From Photobacterium aquimaris (lineage in GTDB: Bacteria; Pseudomonadota; Gammaproteobacteria; Enterobacterales; Vibrionaceae), in the NCBI RefSeq assembly GCF_002954455.1, contig NZ_MSCC01000002.1:1058304-1122303 (forward strand): a DNA stretch of 64,000 bases, written 5' to 3'. Under the pieces are notes generated by a model. That model was not told the DNA's origin and ran no database searches. It saw only the letters and a program-made list of their open reading frames with translations. Positions 1-8,401 of this stretch are shown here, one piece after another. Position 1 is the stretch's first letter. The number at the start of each line of letters is the position of its first letter. The translations under genes were made by a program, and so were the position numbers.

Positions 1-785
1 AGTTGGATCTTTAATGTTGTGCGATATGATGTGCCTTTTTCATCAATGCTAAATACAGCTTTTGCTAATTCTTCTGCATCTTTTTCACTTAATACAACAG
101 GTAATTGTGTATACCATAATGGAGAAGATAACCTAATTTTATCAACAATATCATTGTTATATGCCTCCGCATTCTTAGCAAAGAAATTTAACTTCTCACA
201 AATTTCACCTGCCAAAGTAAAGACCACATCATTTCTTAATGAACTGGGTAAATAATCTTCAAGTTGCTCTGCGATATCTGCTGCACATAGTTGAGAATTT
301 GTATTCTTACGAACCCCAGAAAGAACCTTTTTAAAGTAATCAACTAACGTACCTTTATTGTTAATCATCATTTTTAAAGGTAACCCGCCCTCTAATATTA
401 ACGTAAGAAGATACGCAGGATTATTACCTTTAACTCGCAAAGGTCGTTGCCAAAATGTTAGACCTTTTTCAGTAAGATAAGTTAATGATGAATTAGATAT
501 TTGAGACCACTGTAAGGAGCTTGTAATATCTGTCCAACGAACATGACCAGTAGTATGATTACGTCTTACCCACTCCGCAGCATACAAACAAAAAGCCTCA
601 TGAACATAAATAGGAGCCTTCTTGCCATAAGACATGAATTTACCTAATTTAATAAGTGATTCCTCAAGAGACTTATACTGTCGATCTGTACAGCGATAAG
701 AATATAAAGGTTTCCCCGTTGGCATAGTATGACCATTTTTAGTAAATACTTCTTGGAGTAGCTGGTATAGTGGATTTGGCATCAT
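1..785 (-). CDS. Partial large protein, STY4851/ECs_5259 (YjiT-like) family candidate, N-terminal part
   Basis: The minus strand is open from an ATG at 785 to the window edge, giving about 261 residues with no stop; the rest lies outside. A ribosome binding site (AAGGAAG) precedes the start. The N-terminus carries TGKPLYSYR, then FCLYAAEWVRRN and a TGHVRW segment, and later GGLPLKMM. These recall, from memory of the family, the large STY4851/ECs_5259 proteins found in variable islands of enterobacteria. Their function is not established. It is the last visible gene of the minus-strand set that follows the AlpA and CARF genes, and a gap of about 290 bases separates it from the 110-residue gene. 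The family call is tentative. Confidence 0.5.
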   Translation of the reverse strand, partial: MMPNPLYQLLQEVFTKNGHTMPTGKPLYSYRCTDRQYKSLEESLIKLGKFMSYGKKAPIYVHEAFCLYAAEWVRRNHTTGHVRWTDITSSLQWSQISNSSLTYLTEKGLTFWQRPLRVKGNNPAYLLTLILEGGLPLKMMINNKGTLVDYFKKVLSGVRKNTNSQLCAADIAEQLEDYLPSSLRNDVVFTLAGEICEKLNFFAKNAEAYNNDIVDKIRLSSPLWYTQLPVVLSEKDAEELAKAVFSIDEKGTSYRTTLKIQ

Positions 786-1078
786 TTATATATTCTTCCT
801 TATATGATTGCATTTTGAATATCAAGGTTAATTTACAGCCATGTTAATTTGATGCCTAACCCTCCATACTTCTCCTAATACCTTTATATCTTTTCATTAG
901 CTTTTATAAGCAAAATATAATCGAATAAAAAGTAAACTTTACACCTAGCAAAACACTATGAAATTATACCTTCCTATTGATATCTAAATCATGATAACTA
1001 TCTCAATTAACAAACATTAGATTTAATATTCCCTTCATATATAAAACAAACCTAACACGCTGTAAATTATCAAGTTAA

Positions 1079-1411
1079 TTATTCACCAATAAGGGTTATA
1101 AAATCATTCATTTCACTATTATTAATGATTTTAATACGAACGACTGCTACGCCTTTTTCTAAACTTGATACCTGATACGTATTACTATGACGCCCTTTAT
1201 CTTCTGCATAATAATATTTTTCAACCTGTAATGTATCTAATGCTTGAGTGCTTGCGGGTACCCATAGCCAAGCAAATTCATTATGAGAAGGACTATCAAT
1301 TTGAACGGCAATACCAAAACTAGGTGTAATCGTCCAAGAAACTAGTTTTTTTGTTTTACGCGTTGGTTCACCAAATAATGTTGTTAAGCGAGTAATCAAA
1401 GCCATTTTCAT
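1079..1411 (-). CDS. Hypothetical protein, 110 aa, in the CARF-protein cluster
   Basis: I do not recognise this protein. It starts at an ATG with a strong ribosome binding site (GAGGTGAT, a few bases upstream), so it is very probably expressed. It is a small soluble protein, without signal peptide or membrane segment, with a basic N-terminal stretch (TRKTKKLVSW) and alternating hydrophobic residues suggesting a beta-rich fold. It lies 111 bases downstream of the CARF-domain gene and upstream of the large STY4851-like gene, all on the minus strand, so it may be a component of the same system. No function is proposed. Confidence 0.7.
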   Translation of the reverse strand: MKMALITRLTTLFGEPTRKTKKLVSWTITPSFGIAVQIDSPSHNEFAWLWVPASTQALDTLQVEKYYYAEDKGRHSNTYQVSSLEKGVAVVRIKIINNSEMNDFITLIGE

Positions 1412-1522
1412 ATATCACCTCATTTATTTAAAGTACATAAAGAGAATAATACATAGGATTAAAAATATATTTTCATAAGCTTACAAAATAAGTTAGCGTT
1501 TTATTAACTTACTTCGATTAAA

Positions 1523-2665
1523 TTAATTAACTGATTTGAATTTGACCCATTGAATTTGACAATCACTATTTGTTAATGCAACAGAATAACGTTGTTCGGT
1601 GCTTTCAGGTACTGACCTAATTTCTAATTTATCAGCAACTTGTAACGGTAATTTATTTCTTAATTTAGTATTTATTGTTGAACATATTGGTTGAAGAAAC
1701 GCCTTTCCCATCCCTGTTATAGTTGAATATTTACCTTCATTAAAATCTTCTGGAGTTGTCTTAAAGCTATTAAATATACGAGGATCAGTCGCAACACGAC
1801 TATATGTTTCAAGAAAACTAATACTATGTGCGATGTTTTCATCAAAATAACGATCAACAAGTAAACCTTCTTCACCTTTATTAAAAAGCCAAATATAAAA
1901 AGCCATCTCTTTGGCTGTAAACTTTATATCAACGCCTAATGTAGAGATTAGTTTTGCAGATTTATCGATTGTGATATTTAGCTGTTGATGATTACTCGCA
2001 TTAAGCATACCAACCGTTTGACTAAATGATTGGTTTGCCAACGAGGAAAATAAACTAGGCTCTATTGATGTTCGCATGCGTACAAAGGGAATTTCAGCTA
2101 ATGTCACTTTTGCTTGGCTAAGATCTATTTCACCTTGACCATGTTTTCCTGTCACCCACTTAGATTGTTTAGTCGGGTACCAGAAATCACGTACAAACTC
2201 ATATTGGTCATCGACAAAGACATGGCTTAAGGTATCTTGCTCACGACCAAACATTGACATTGCATAACCAAAATAAAATGCCATTGTCTTACGTCCACCA
2301 GCAAGTGATGCATGAATCGCAGTATTGTTGTCTTCGGTTATTTCATACACTTTACGTGTAATAAAATTTGCCATTGACGTTTGATCTTCAACAGATTTGG
2401 CATCATCAATTTGCTTACCATTCTCATCTTCAATCAAGCAAATATGACTTTCATTGAACACAAAATCAGGAAGAGCATATTCGTCTTTTAATGCTTGTAA
2501 ATGACCATCACGAAACAAACCATTAACTAAAGAATCGTAACAACTTTTTGTTGTTATCACATACACTTCATTCGGAAATGGGCGCCTACTTTGATAAATA
2601 GAATAAAGTGTTTCGGTTAGAACCTGAGGACTGGCGCCTGTTGTCGATAAGAGGATATTTTTCAT
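1523..2665 (-). CDS. CRISPR-associated NE0113-family protein (CARF domain, possible ring nuclease or cyclic-oligoadenylate sensor)
   Basis: The N-terminal half matches the Cas_NE0113 family (TIGR02584): ILLSTTGASPQVLTETLY at the N-terminus, a Rossmann-like strand leading to VYVITT, and the hallmark HASLAGGRKTMAFYFGYAM near residue 130, then LSHVFV. In this family the CARF fold binds cyclic oligoadenylates made by type III CRISPR systems, and relatives act as ring nucleases. The C-terminal half (about 220-380) has a helix-rich segment that could be a winged helix, ending in a KLRNKLP-type motif. A GTG three bases upstream could also be the start. No cas10, cas6 or CRISPR array is in the window, so the signal source is unknown. 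The neighbours are an AlpA regulator and unknown genes. Confidence 0.85.
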   Translation of the reverse strand: MKNILLSTTGASPQVLTETLYSIYQSRRPFPNEVYVITTKSCYDSLVNGLFRDGHLQALKDEYALPDFVFNESHICLIEDENGKQIDDAKSVEDQTSMANFITRKVYEITEDNNTAIHASLAGGRKTMAFYFGYAMSMFGREQDTLSHVFVDDQYEFVRDFWYPTKQSKWVTGKHGQGEIDLSQAKVTLAEIPFVRMRTSIEPSLFSSLANQSFSQTVGMLNASNHQQLNITIDKSAKLISTLGVDIKFTAKEMAFYIWLFNKGEEGLLVDRYFDENIAHSISFLETYSRVATDPRIFNSFKTTPEDFNEGKYSTITGMGKAFLQPICSTINTKLRNKLPLQVADKLEIRSVPESTEQRYSVALTNSDCQIQWVKFKSVN

Positions 2666-2790
2666 CACGTTACTACACCATTAAAATGTAGTCTTAGTTT
2701 AAAACAATTAATTGCATATATCTAAAGATATGTATTCTCAAGATACAACTTCTAATATTTTTAATGGAATATTTATATCAGCAATAATTA

Positions 2791-2967
2791 TTATCGTCCT
2801 GACACTCTCTCTAGCATCCAATCTGTTATTTCACTCTCAACCCAAGCCACAGCTCTGCCACCTAACGATACCGTTTTAGGAAAGCGCCCTTCTGCCATGT
2901 AGTTATAAATACTTGAACGGCCTAAACCTGTTACGTGCATGACTTCTTTTAAGCGGATGAATCTCAT
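2791..2967 (-). CDS. AlpA-family transcriptional regulator
   Basis: A 58-residue protein reads MRFIRLKEVMHVTGLGRSSI, a classic AlpA/excisionase-type winged helix-turn-helix, followed by YNYMAEGRFPKTV and LGGRAVAWVESEI. AAGGAA lies just upstream of the ATG. In phage satellites and genomic islands such proteins activate integrase or excision genes. Here it is the first gene of the minus-strand set and 125 bases upstream of the CARF-domain gene, with the radC-like gene reading away on the other strand. It may control the neighbouring defence-like genes or the mobility of the island. The small size fits the family. Confidence 0.9.
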   Translation of the reverse strand: MRFIRLKEVMHVTGLGRSSIYNYMAEGRFPKTVSLGGRAVAWVESEITDWMLERVSGR

Positions 2968-3145
2968 GATGAATTCCTTTAAGTTGTTTCATTCATCAAA
3001 TTGGCGGAATCCGTATTTTTTAATTATGCCTACCAGCTTCCACCATTCCGTCTTACCTCACTGCCCTCATAAATCCGAAATCAAAGAAATTTCAAACACA
3101 TATCATCCTTGTGTAGAAGCCCATTAAGCATAAGGAATCAAGGCT

Positions 3146-3616
3146 ATGCACAAACCAAACGACTATGTTGTTCATACTCCAATGACAGCAGATCAAGTAT
3201 TAGAAAAAGCCGCAGAGATTGTGGCTAACCGATATTTACGTGGTGATGTATTTACCAATCCGCAAGCAACAAAAGATTTTCTACAATACAAAATGGCAGG
3301 CTATGAACGTGAAGTGTTTGCGGTATTACTGCTAGATAACCAGCATCGGTTAATTGAATACCAAGAACTGTTCTTTGGCACCATTGATGCGGCAAGCGTG
3401 TATCCAAGGGAGGTGGTGAAAGTGGCGTTTAACTGCAATGCTGCTGCGGTGATCTTTGCTCATAACCATCCATCAGGAATCGCTGAGCCGTCTAATGCTG
3501 ATAAACACATCACGCAAAAACTCAGAGATGCGTTAGCACTGATTGATATTCGTGTACTTGATCATTTTGTAGTGGGAGAAACATGTGTCTCTTTTGCTGA
3601 ACGGGGGTATTTATGA
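3146..3616 (+). CDS. RadC-like JAB-domain protein (YeeS-type)
   Basis: The 156-residue protein covers the JAB/MPN domain of RadC. The metal-binding JAMM motif is visible as AHNHPSG followed by PSNADKHI (H-x-H, then S and D), and an upstream YEREVF segment fits the fold. It is shorter than chromosomal RadC (about 220 residues) because the N-terminal helix-hairpin-helix part is missing, as in the copies carried by genomic islands and integrative elements. Function in these elements is unclear; DNA repair has not been confirmed for the family. Its stop codon overlaps the next start (ATGA), so the next gene is probably translationally coupled. Confidence 0.9.
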   Translation: MHKPNDYVVHTPMTADQVLEKAAEIVANRYLRGDVFTNPQATKDFLQYKMAGYEREVFAVLLLDNQHRLIEYQELFFGTIDAASVYPREVVKVAFNCNAAAVIFAHNHPSGIAEPSNADKHITQKLRDALALIDIRVLDHFVVGETCVSFAERGYL

Positions 3617-4038
3617 TTGAACAACACTATGGCGAATTACAATTGCCACTCGCATTACACCGTCACCTTGAAAAGCTATTAAGCTGTTATACGATCCCCG
3701 TTCAAGCAACACGCTTAGTAATAAATTATAGGGCGTTAGATTATTATCAAACCAAACAAGGACTCCACCCGGTAGAAATACAACTCAAGAAAAATGGTGA
3801 TCAATGGCTAGTGGTATTTATTGCTAGTTTTTCATTTATCAACACGCATCATAAATCTGTCGATGTTGAATTATATTTGCACTTAATCAACCACTGGTGT
3901 TATCAGCCTGACGCTGGTGGCCGTTGTGATCTGCTTCATCCAGCCGTTATGGATCTGTTCCATACTTGGATCGCAGCTTTTCTGCGTCACATTCAATACA
4001 AGCAATTCGATGATATTAGCCTAACTGTTCTGCGCTAA
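3613..4038 (+). CDS. DUF2787 family protein, divergent copy
   Basis: This 141-residue protein begins with GELQLPLALHRHLEKLL, then LHPVEIQLKKNGDQW, following the layout of DUF2787 proteins common next to radC in Vibrionaceae mobile elements. It is weakly similar to the next gene and has lost several residues conserved there (FRD, AENGGF, YPELE). It overlaps the radC-like gene by four bases. The function is unknown. No signal peptide or membrane segment is visible. Confidence 0.75.
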   Translation: MIEQHYGELQLPLALHRHLEKLLSCYTIPVQATRLVINYRALDYYQTKQGLHPVEIQLKKNGDQWLVVFIASFSFINTHHKSVDVELYLHLINHWCYQPDAGGRCDLLHPAVMDLFHTWIAAFLRHIQYKQFDDISLTVLR

Positions 4039-4100
4039 TTCTTATCTAGTTTTAATACCTATTTCACAACCAATATCTTGTCGCCACAGGAGGCTTCATT

Positions 4101-4550
4101 ATGTCTGTAATTTTATTTACACCTACTCTATTGCCTGTTTCAAATAAGCTTAAATCACTACTGAATCAAACGCTATGCGACTATCTCACTCAAGCAACAC
4201 AACTCAATCAACAATCAGCAGATCGCTATACCTTCAATTTTAGAGACACTAGCTATAATGCTGAAAATGGTGGATTCCGTCCGGTTGAAATTGCTATTAA
4301 TCAACAATCATCAGGAGAATGGAATATTGAATATATTACTGAGTTTGCGTACTTCGGAAATTATTACCCTGAGTTAGAAAGAAGCATGGATTTCGATATT
4401 AGTAATAATTGTTGGTTTACTTCTTATAGTGGCTGGTTATCGCTTAAAACCCACCAGCAAGATGCAAAAGAGTTATATCAACTATGGGAGGGTAACTTCT
4501 TAGCTTATGTTGATATGGACGCTTACGATCAAATAAAAATAACACTATAA
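4101..4550 (+). CDS. DUF2787 family protein
   Basis: A 149-residue protein with the standard DUF2787 features: FNFRDTSYNAENGGFRPVEI, then WNIEYITEFAYFG, YPELERSMDFD, a GWLSL segment, and LYQLWEGNFLAYVDM near the end. The start has a good ribosome binding site (GGAGG). It is a paralogue of the gene just upstream and ends the radC-DUF2787-DUF2787 set, followed by a clear hairpin terminator. These proteins are found on vibrio integrative elements; no biochemical role is known. Confidence 0.88.
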   Translation: MSVILFTPTLLPVSNKLKSLLNQTLCDYLTQATQLNQQSADRYTFNFRDTSYNAENGGFRPVEIAINQQSSGEWNIEYITEFAYFGNYYPELERSMDFDISNNCWFTSYSGWLSLKTHQQDAKELYQLWEGNFLAYVDMDAYDQIKITL

Positions 4551-4561
4551 GCATAAAAAAT

Positions 4562-4586
4562 AAGAGCCCAGAACGGGCTCTTATTC
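4562..4586. terminator. Rho-independent terminator between convergent genes
   Basis: AAGAGCCC, a five-base loop, and GGGCTCTT form a perfect eight-pair stem, followed by TATT on the plus strand and preceded by an A-rich stretch, so it can work in both directions. It sits between the second DUF2787 gene and the convergent Gp2-type gene. Confidence 0.85.
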
Positions 4587-4622
4587 TCAAACACATATTA
4601 CCTTAAAAAAAACACTTATTGA

Positions 4623-5288
4623 TTACTTTAAGCTATAACCAAAACTCTTTTCTTTTGTACCAAATACCTTCGTTTCTATTTTAGCTAAATAACTTAAGCG
4701 ATAAAACACTCGATTATAATCGTTAATATAGGTTGAACTATTAATGTTCACACAATAGGTAGGTGTATCTTGCGGAAAATGAACATAACGACTAATTGAA
4801 AAATATTCGATAGCAAGTGCACTCGCCCAGGCTGAATAAACCTTAGATGCTAGGTTATTACCACTACCATCATAATTACCCAGTGTAAAATAGGTATCAT
4901 GGTTTAATAATAGTGCCACATGATAATGTGCTTGCTGTGATTCATTTTTTTCTTTCGACCATATATATCTGATTGTACAGTCATGTACTCTTTTGCCTTC
5001 TCTTTGCTTGGCAATAAGATCATATTTAACATGAGCTTTAAATGACTCAATAAATCTCGATATAACAGTAGAGTCATATACATTTGGCATATCAACACAA
5101 TTAGGTTGTATTGGTAAATGTAAATCAAATCGAACGACAAAAGTTCTAGGGTGTTCTGTAATAGCTTTATCTAATACTATTTTAATTTTAGCTAAGTAGT
5201 CATCTATCATCGTATAACCAGGAATGATAGCAAGTCCCATATATGTAGGGTTTGTATTTTGGTTTGATTGTTGTAAATAGTTATTCAT
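4623..5288 (-). CDS. Inovirus Gp2 / YagK-YfjJ C-terminal domain protein
   Basis: The 221-residue protein contains the segments FVVRFDLHLP, FKAHVKYDL, IRYIWSKEKNESQQAHYHVA, VYSAWASAL and a C-terminal YRLSYLAK. The HYH motif and the order of segments match the inovirus Gp2/YagK/YfjJ family, small replication-initiator-like proteins of filamentous phages and satellite prophages. The role in DNA replication is inferred from the family and from the HYH motif. It suggests that the stretch around it derives from a phage satellite. No coat, zot-like or integrase gene is seen next to it. Confidence 0.85.
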   Translation of the reverse strand: MNNYLQQSNQNTNPTYMGLAIIPGYTMIDDYLAKIKIVLDKAITEHPRTFVVRFDLHLPIQPNCVDMPNVYDSTVISRFIESFKAHVKYDLIAKQREGKRVHDCTIRYIWSKEKNESQQAHYHVALLLNHDTYFTLGNYDGSGNNLASKVYSAWASALAIEYFSISRYVHFPQDTPTYCVNINSSTYINDYNRVFYRLSYLAKIETKVFGTKEKSFGYSLK

Positions 5289-5753
5289 GTTTTATCTCCG
5301 TTAGTAATTACATAAGAGAGACAACATGCGTAATTTATTATTTAACCAATATCACTACCTCTTACATTACAGGTATTAGTAACCGTTCCATTCATATTTC
5401 AATAAATATAATTCTAGTTATTGATAGTACTTTAAGTATTAGTGTTATTAGTTCACTTATACATTCCTTACTATTAAATATACTAGTATTAACATACAGA
5501 CAAATAAGCTAATTAAAAACATCGAAGCTACCGAGAACAATGTCAACCTTAGTGACGGTAACTCCATAACTGTGTTACTCTGGAGATATCCCAACTTTGT
5601 ATCTGCCCCAGCCCCAGTATCCACAAAGAACCAGTCGCATATGATTACTATAAATCGCCAATAAATTTATGCTAAAACCATCACAAAATCATCTTTAAAT
5701 ACACTGTAAAATCACTATAAATACTACATAGTAGAAATATAGGATTTGATATT
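5289..5753. other. Non-coding gap upstream of the Gp2-type gene, with a compact hairpin
   Basis: About 465 bases without a convincing gene. The right half is less AT-rich than its surroundings and contains a hairpin at 5562-5585 (CTCCA-TAAC-TGT-GTTA, three unpaired bases, TGGAG). It may hold the promoter of the Gp2-type gene and could hold an origin of the former element. A minus-strand open frame with one hydrophobic segment also exists here but has no convincing start. Confidence 0.4.
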
Positions 5754-6669
5754 ATGACTTTAAATATAAGAAACAAAAGAGAAGCTACTTTTTGCTGGGG
5801 ATATATTTGTAAATCTTTCAATGTTTTTTTTTGAAAGACCAAATGATTATAAAAAAACGAAAGATATAGCTTTGCAATTATTAGATAAATACAAGCCAGA
5901 TAAAAATAATATAATTAATGCTATTAACTTAACATCTACACAACACTTACTTAATGAAGAACAAATACATTCATTGAAATTTGGTAATGAAAGATATATA
6001 AATTGGCTATGGGTTAAAATACTCTCCTCTAGAAATATTTTCATGTTAAGTTCTAGTTTGACAAAGCAATTTAAAAACATAACTCCATTATCAGTTCAAC
6101 AACAAACAGATACTAACACTATTGATATTTTAGATTTTTTTAAATTAAACAAAACACCTATTTCAACTAAAGAAAAGAAAGATATTATTATAGATTTTTT
6201 TGATTTAGTCGCAGTCACAAAGACAGACAAAATTCAAATATTAAACAATATAAACAATGACTGGCATGATATCGAAACCGTTGATGATTTTAGCTGGATC
6301 AATAAAAACAACCCAGATTTATGTACTTGGGCCATTAATTATATTAATGAATACTCACAAAAAAATAACCTCTCCTTTTTCATGATATCAGACGTTAAAG
6401 TTGAGAGTGATTATTATAAGTTTATCTTATTATTTGATAGCTTGATTTGCCTTCCTGATACTAAAAAACTTTTTATCCAATCAATTAAAAAAGCCTATTC
6501 TCAGAAAAAATTCAGAGATAAACAAGTAGGAAAGAAGCAATGTTCATTTAATCTTTCAGAAAAAGCTATTCAACAATTATCTTTATTATCTGATCTTCAA
6601 GGTGTACCTAAAAATCATATTCTAGAATCACTTATCAACAATAAAATACTTGAGCTAGGAGTAAAATAA
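5754..6669 (+). CDS. Unknown AT-rich protein coupled to macro-domain gene; reading frame breaks at a T9 run
   Basis: I do not recognise the family. A 282-residue frame begins at 5821 with ATG directly followed by nine T. In the frame one base off, an upstream ATG at 5754 starts RNKREATFCWGYICKSFNVF and stops soon after; with one T fewer both parts join into one protein of about 304 residues. The protein is rich in Lys, Asn and Ile, has no membrane segment, and ends in a short region (CSFNLSEKAIQQLSLLSDLQ) that resembles a ribbon-helix-helix DNA-binding unit. The stop overlaps the macro-domain start (TAATG). Base composition is far more AT-rich than the neighbours, suggesting transfer. Confidence 0.6.
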
Positions 6670-7184
6670 TGACAATCAAGATTATTACTGGTGATATAAC
6701 AACCGCTATATCAGATGCTATTGTTAATGCTGCTAATTCTCGCATGTTAGGTGGTGGAGGCGTTGATGGTGCAATACATCGTGCTGCTGGACCTGCTTTA
6801 TTAAAAGCGTGTTATGAGGTTCCTGAAATAAATGGCATCCGTTGTCCTGTTGGCGAAGCTCGTATTACTGAAGCGGGAGAACTGAATGCTAAATATATTA
6901 TTCATACTGTTGGACCAATGTATTACGGCCATAAAAATCCGGCACTCACATTAGAAAACGCTTATCGACATTCTCTGCAACTGGCTATTAGCCACCAGTG
7001 CCAGTCTATTGCCTTCCCTGCTATCTCGTGCGGCATTTATCGTTATCCACCAGCACAAGCAGCTACCATTGCAATTAACGTCTGTAATGAGGCTGCATTT
7101 AAACAACTCGATATTAGCTTTTACTTATTTGATCAAAGCTTGGTTAATATCTGGCAACAAGCCTTAACTGCGACTGAGCAATAG
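6669..7184 (+). CDS. Macro-domain protein, O-acetyl-ADP-ribose deacetylase (YmdB-like)
   Basis: The 171-residue protein is a stand-alone macro domain: GDITTAISDAIVNAANS at residues 8-24, LGGGGVDGAIHRAAG (the ADP-ribose binding loop) next, then YIIHTVGP and FPAISCGIYRYP. These are the family's ligand-binding motifs and match bacterial YmdB, which hydrolyses O-acetyl-ADP-ribose and removes ADP-ribose from proteins. Its start overlaps the stop of the upstream AT-rich gene, so the pair is probably co-translated and may act together. Composition is closer to the chromosome than that of its partner. Confidence 0.92.
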   Translation: MTIKIITGDITTAISDAIVNAANSRMLGGGGVDGAIHRAAGPALLKACYEVPEINGIRCPVGEARITEAGELNAKYIIHTVGPMYYGHKNPALTLENAYRHSLQLAISHQCQSIAFPAISCGIYRYPPAQAATIAINVCNEAAFKQLDISFYLFDQSLVNIWQQALTATEQ

Positions 7185-7444
7185 CAGCTGAGCAATAACC
7201 ATAGGGAATAGCTACTGAACAATAACTAGCCATGCTTACCGTGCTATAGAGTCTAAATACATTAACGGGCAAGCATCCCCTAACAGTTATGGTAAACTCA
7301 GTGATAAGTATTTGTATGTAAGCGATAGCAGCATTACCAATGTGGATAGAAAATGATGTCCACTGCTATCTTTTACAAAAGTTTTTAGTACCCCCTGATG
7401 TACCCCATGGGGCTACTAGCAAAAATAAAGAGTATATAAATCAA

Positions 7445-8401
7445 ATGAGTAGTCAGAGTATCCAGTGGTTCCCGGGCCATATGCACAAAGCCCGTAAAGA
7501 AATTGAAGAGGCAATGCCAAAAGTCGATGTGATCATCGAAGTGCTAGATGCCCGTATTCCTTTTAGTAGTGAAAACCCACTGATCAAATCATTCCGTGAA
7601 ACTAATGATGGCAAACCGGTTGTTAAAGTACTTAACAAGCGTGATTTAGCTGATCCTGAAATGACCCAACTTTGGATCAATCACCTTGAAAAAGAACAAG
7701 GTGTAAAAGCAATTGCGATCACTACCGAGAATTTAAACGAAGTAAACCAGATCATGGATTTATGCCGTAAGCTTGCGCCACAGCGTGAAGAAGCCGGTAA
7801 AAAAATTCGTACTATGATCATGGGTATTCCTAACGTTGGTAAATCAACCATCATTAATGCGCTAGCAGGTCGTACTGTTGCCATTACAGGTAACCAACCT
7901 GCAGTTACTCGTCAACAGCAACGCATTAATTTAGATAATGGTATTTTACTTTCTGATACACCAGGAATTTTATGGCCGAAAGTGGAAAACCCGCACAGTG
8001 GTTTTCGTTTAGCGGCAACAGGTGCGATTAAAGATACTGCCATGGATTACATTGATGTTGGCTTCTTTACTATTGAGTACCTTATTAAGGCTTACCCAGA
8101 ATTAATTAAATCACGTTATAACCTTGATGATGACCTTCCTGACTCTGAAATTGAACTAATAGAAGCGATCGGTCGCAAGCGTGGTTGTTTAAAAGGCGGC
8201 GGTCGTGTGGATTTACACAAAACGTCAGTTATTTTAATTAATGAATTACGTAATGGTACTTTGGGTAACATTACTCTTGAGCATCCAGAGATGATCACTG
8301 AAGAGCTGATTAATGTTGCGATTGCTGAAGAACGTAAAACTGAAGAAAAAATTAAGAAGAAAGAAGAGCGTCGCAAGCGTTACCTTAAAAATAAACGTTA
8401 A
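7445..8401 (+). CDS. Circularly permuted GTPase of the YlqF/RbgA (YawG) family
   Basis: I chose the ATG at 7445, giving 318 residues beginning MSSQSIQWFPGHMHKARKEI, the usual family start; an earlier in-frame start at 7340 would add 35 unrelated residues. The G motifs are in permuted order: LNKRDL (G4) near residue 60, then GIPNVGKSTIIN (G1) and DTPGILWP (G3). RbgA/YlqF proteins help large ribosomal subunit maturation in Gram-positives, and YlqF-like proteins occur widely in Vibrionaceae. The C-terminus is a Lys/Arg/Glu-rich tail suitable for rRNA contact. The gene is single and ends in a terminator. Confidence 0.9.
   Translation: MSSQSIQWFPGHMHKARKEIEEAMPKVDVIIEVLDARIPFSSENPLIKSFRETNDGKPVVKVLNKRDLADPEMTQLWINHLEKEQGVKAIAITTENLNEVNQIMDLCRKLAPQREEAGKKIRTMIMGIPNVGKSTIINALAGRTVAITGNQPAVTRQQQRINLDNGILLSDTPGILWPKVENPHSGFRLAATGAIKDTAMDYIDVGFFTIEYLIKAYPELIKSRYNLDDDLPDSEIELIEAIGRKRGCLKGGGRVDLHKTSVILINELRNGTLGNITLEHPEMITEELINVAIAEERKTEEKIKKKEERRKRYLKNKR

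Noticed and set aside
2939..3127. Plus-strand 62-codon frame over the AlpA start region
   Set aside because: It overlaps the AlpA 5' end on the opposite strand, lacks a ribosome binding site and has no protein-like features.
1..3145. CRISPR array next to the NE0113-family gene
   Set aside because: No regularly spaced direct repeats of 24-40 bases were seen on inspection of the surrounding sequence.
5340..5650. Minus-strand open frame with a hydrophobic end (RLTLFSVASMFLISLFVCML)
   Set aside because: No ATG with a ribosome binding site; only a GTG or internal ATG could start it. Kept as uncertain, not listed as a gene.
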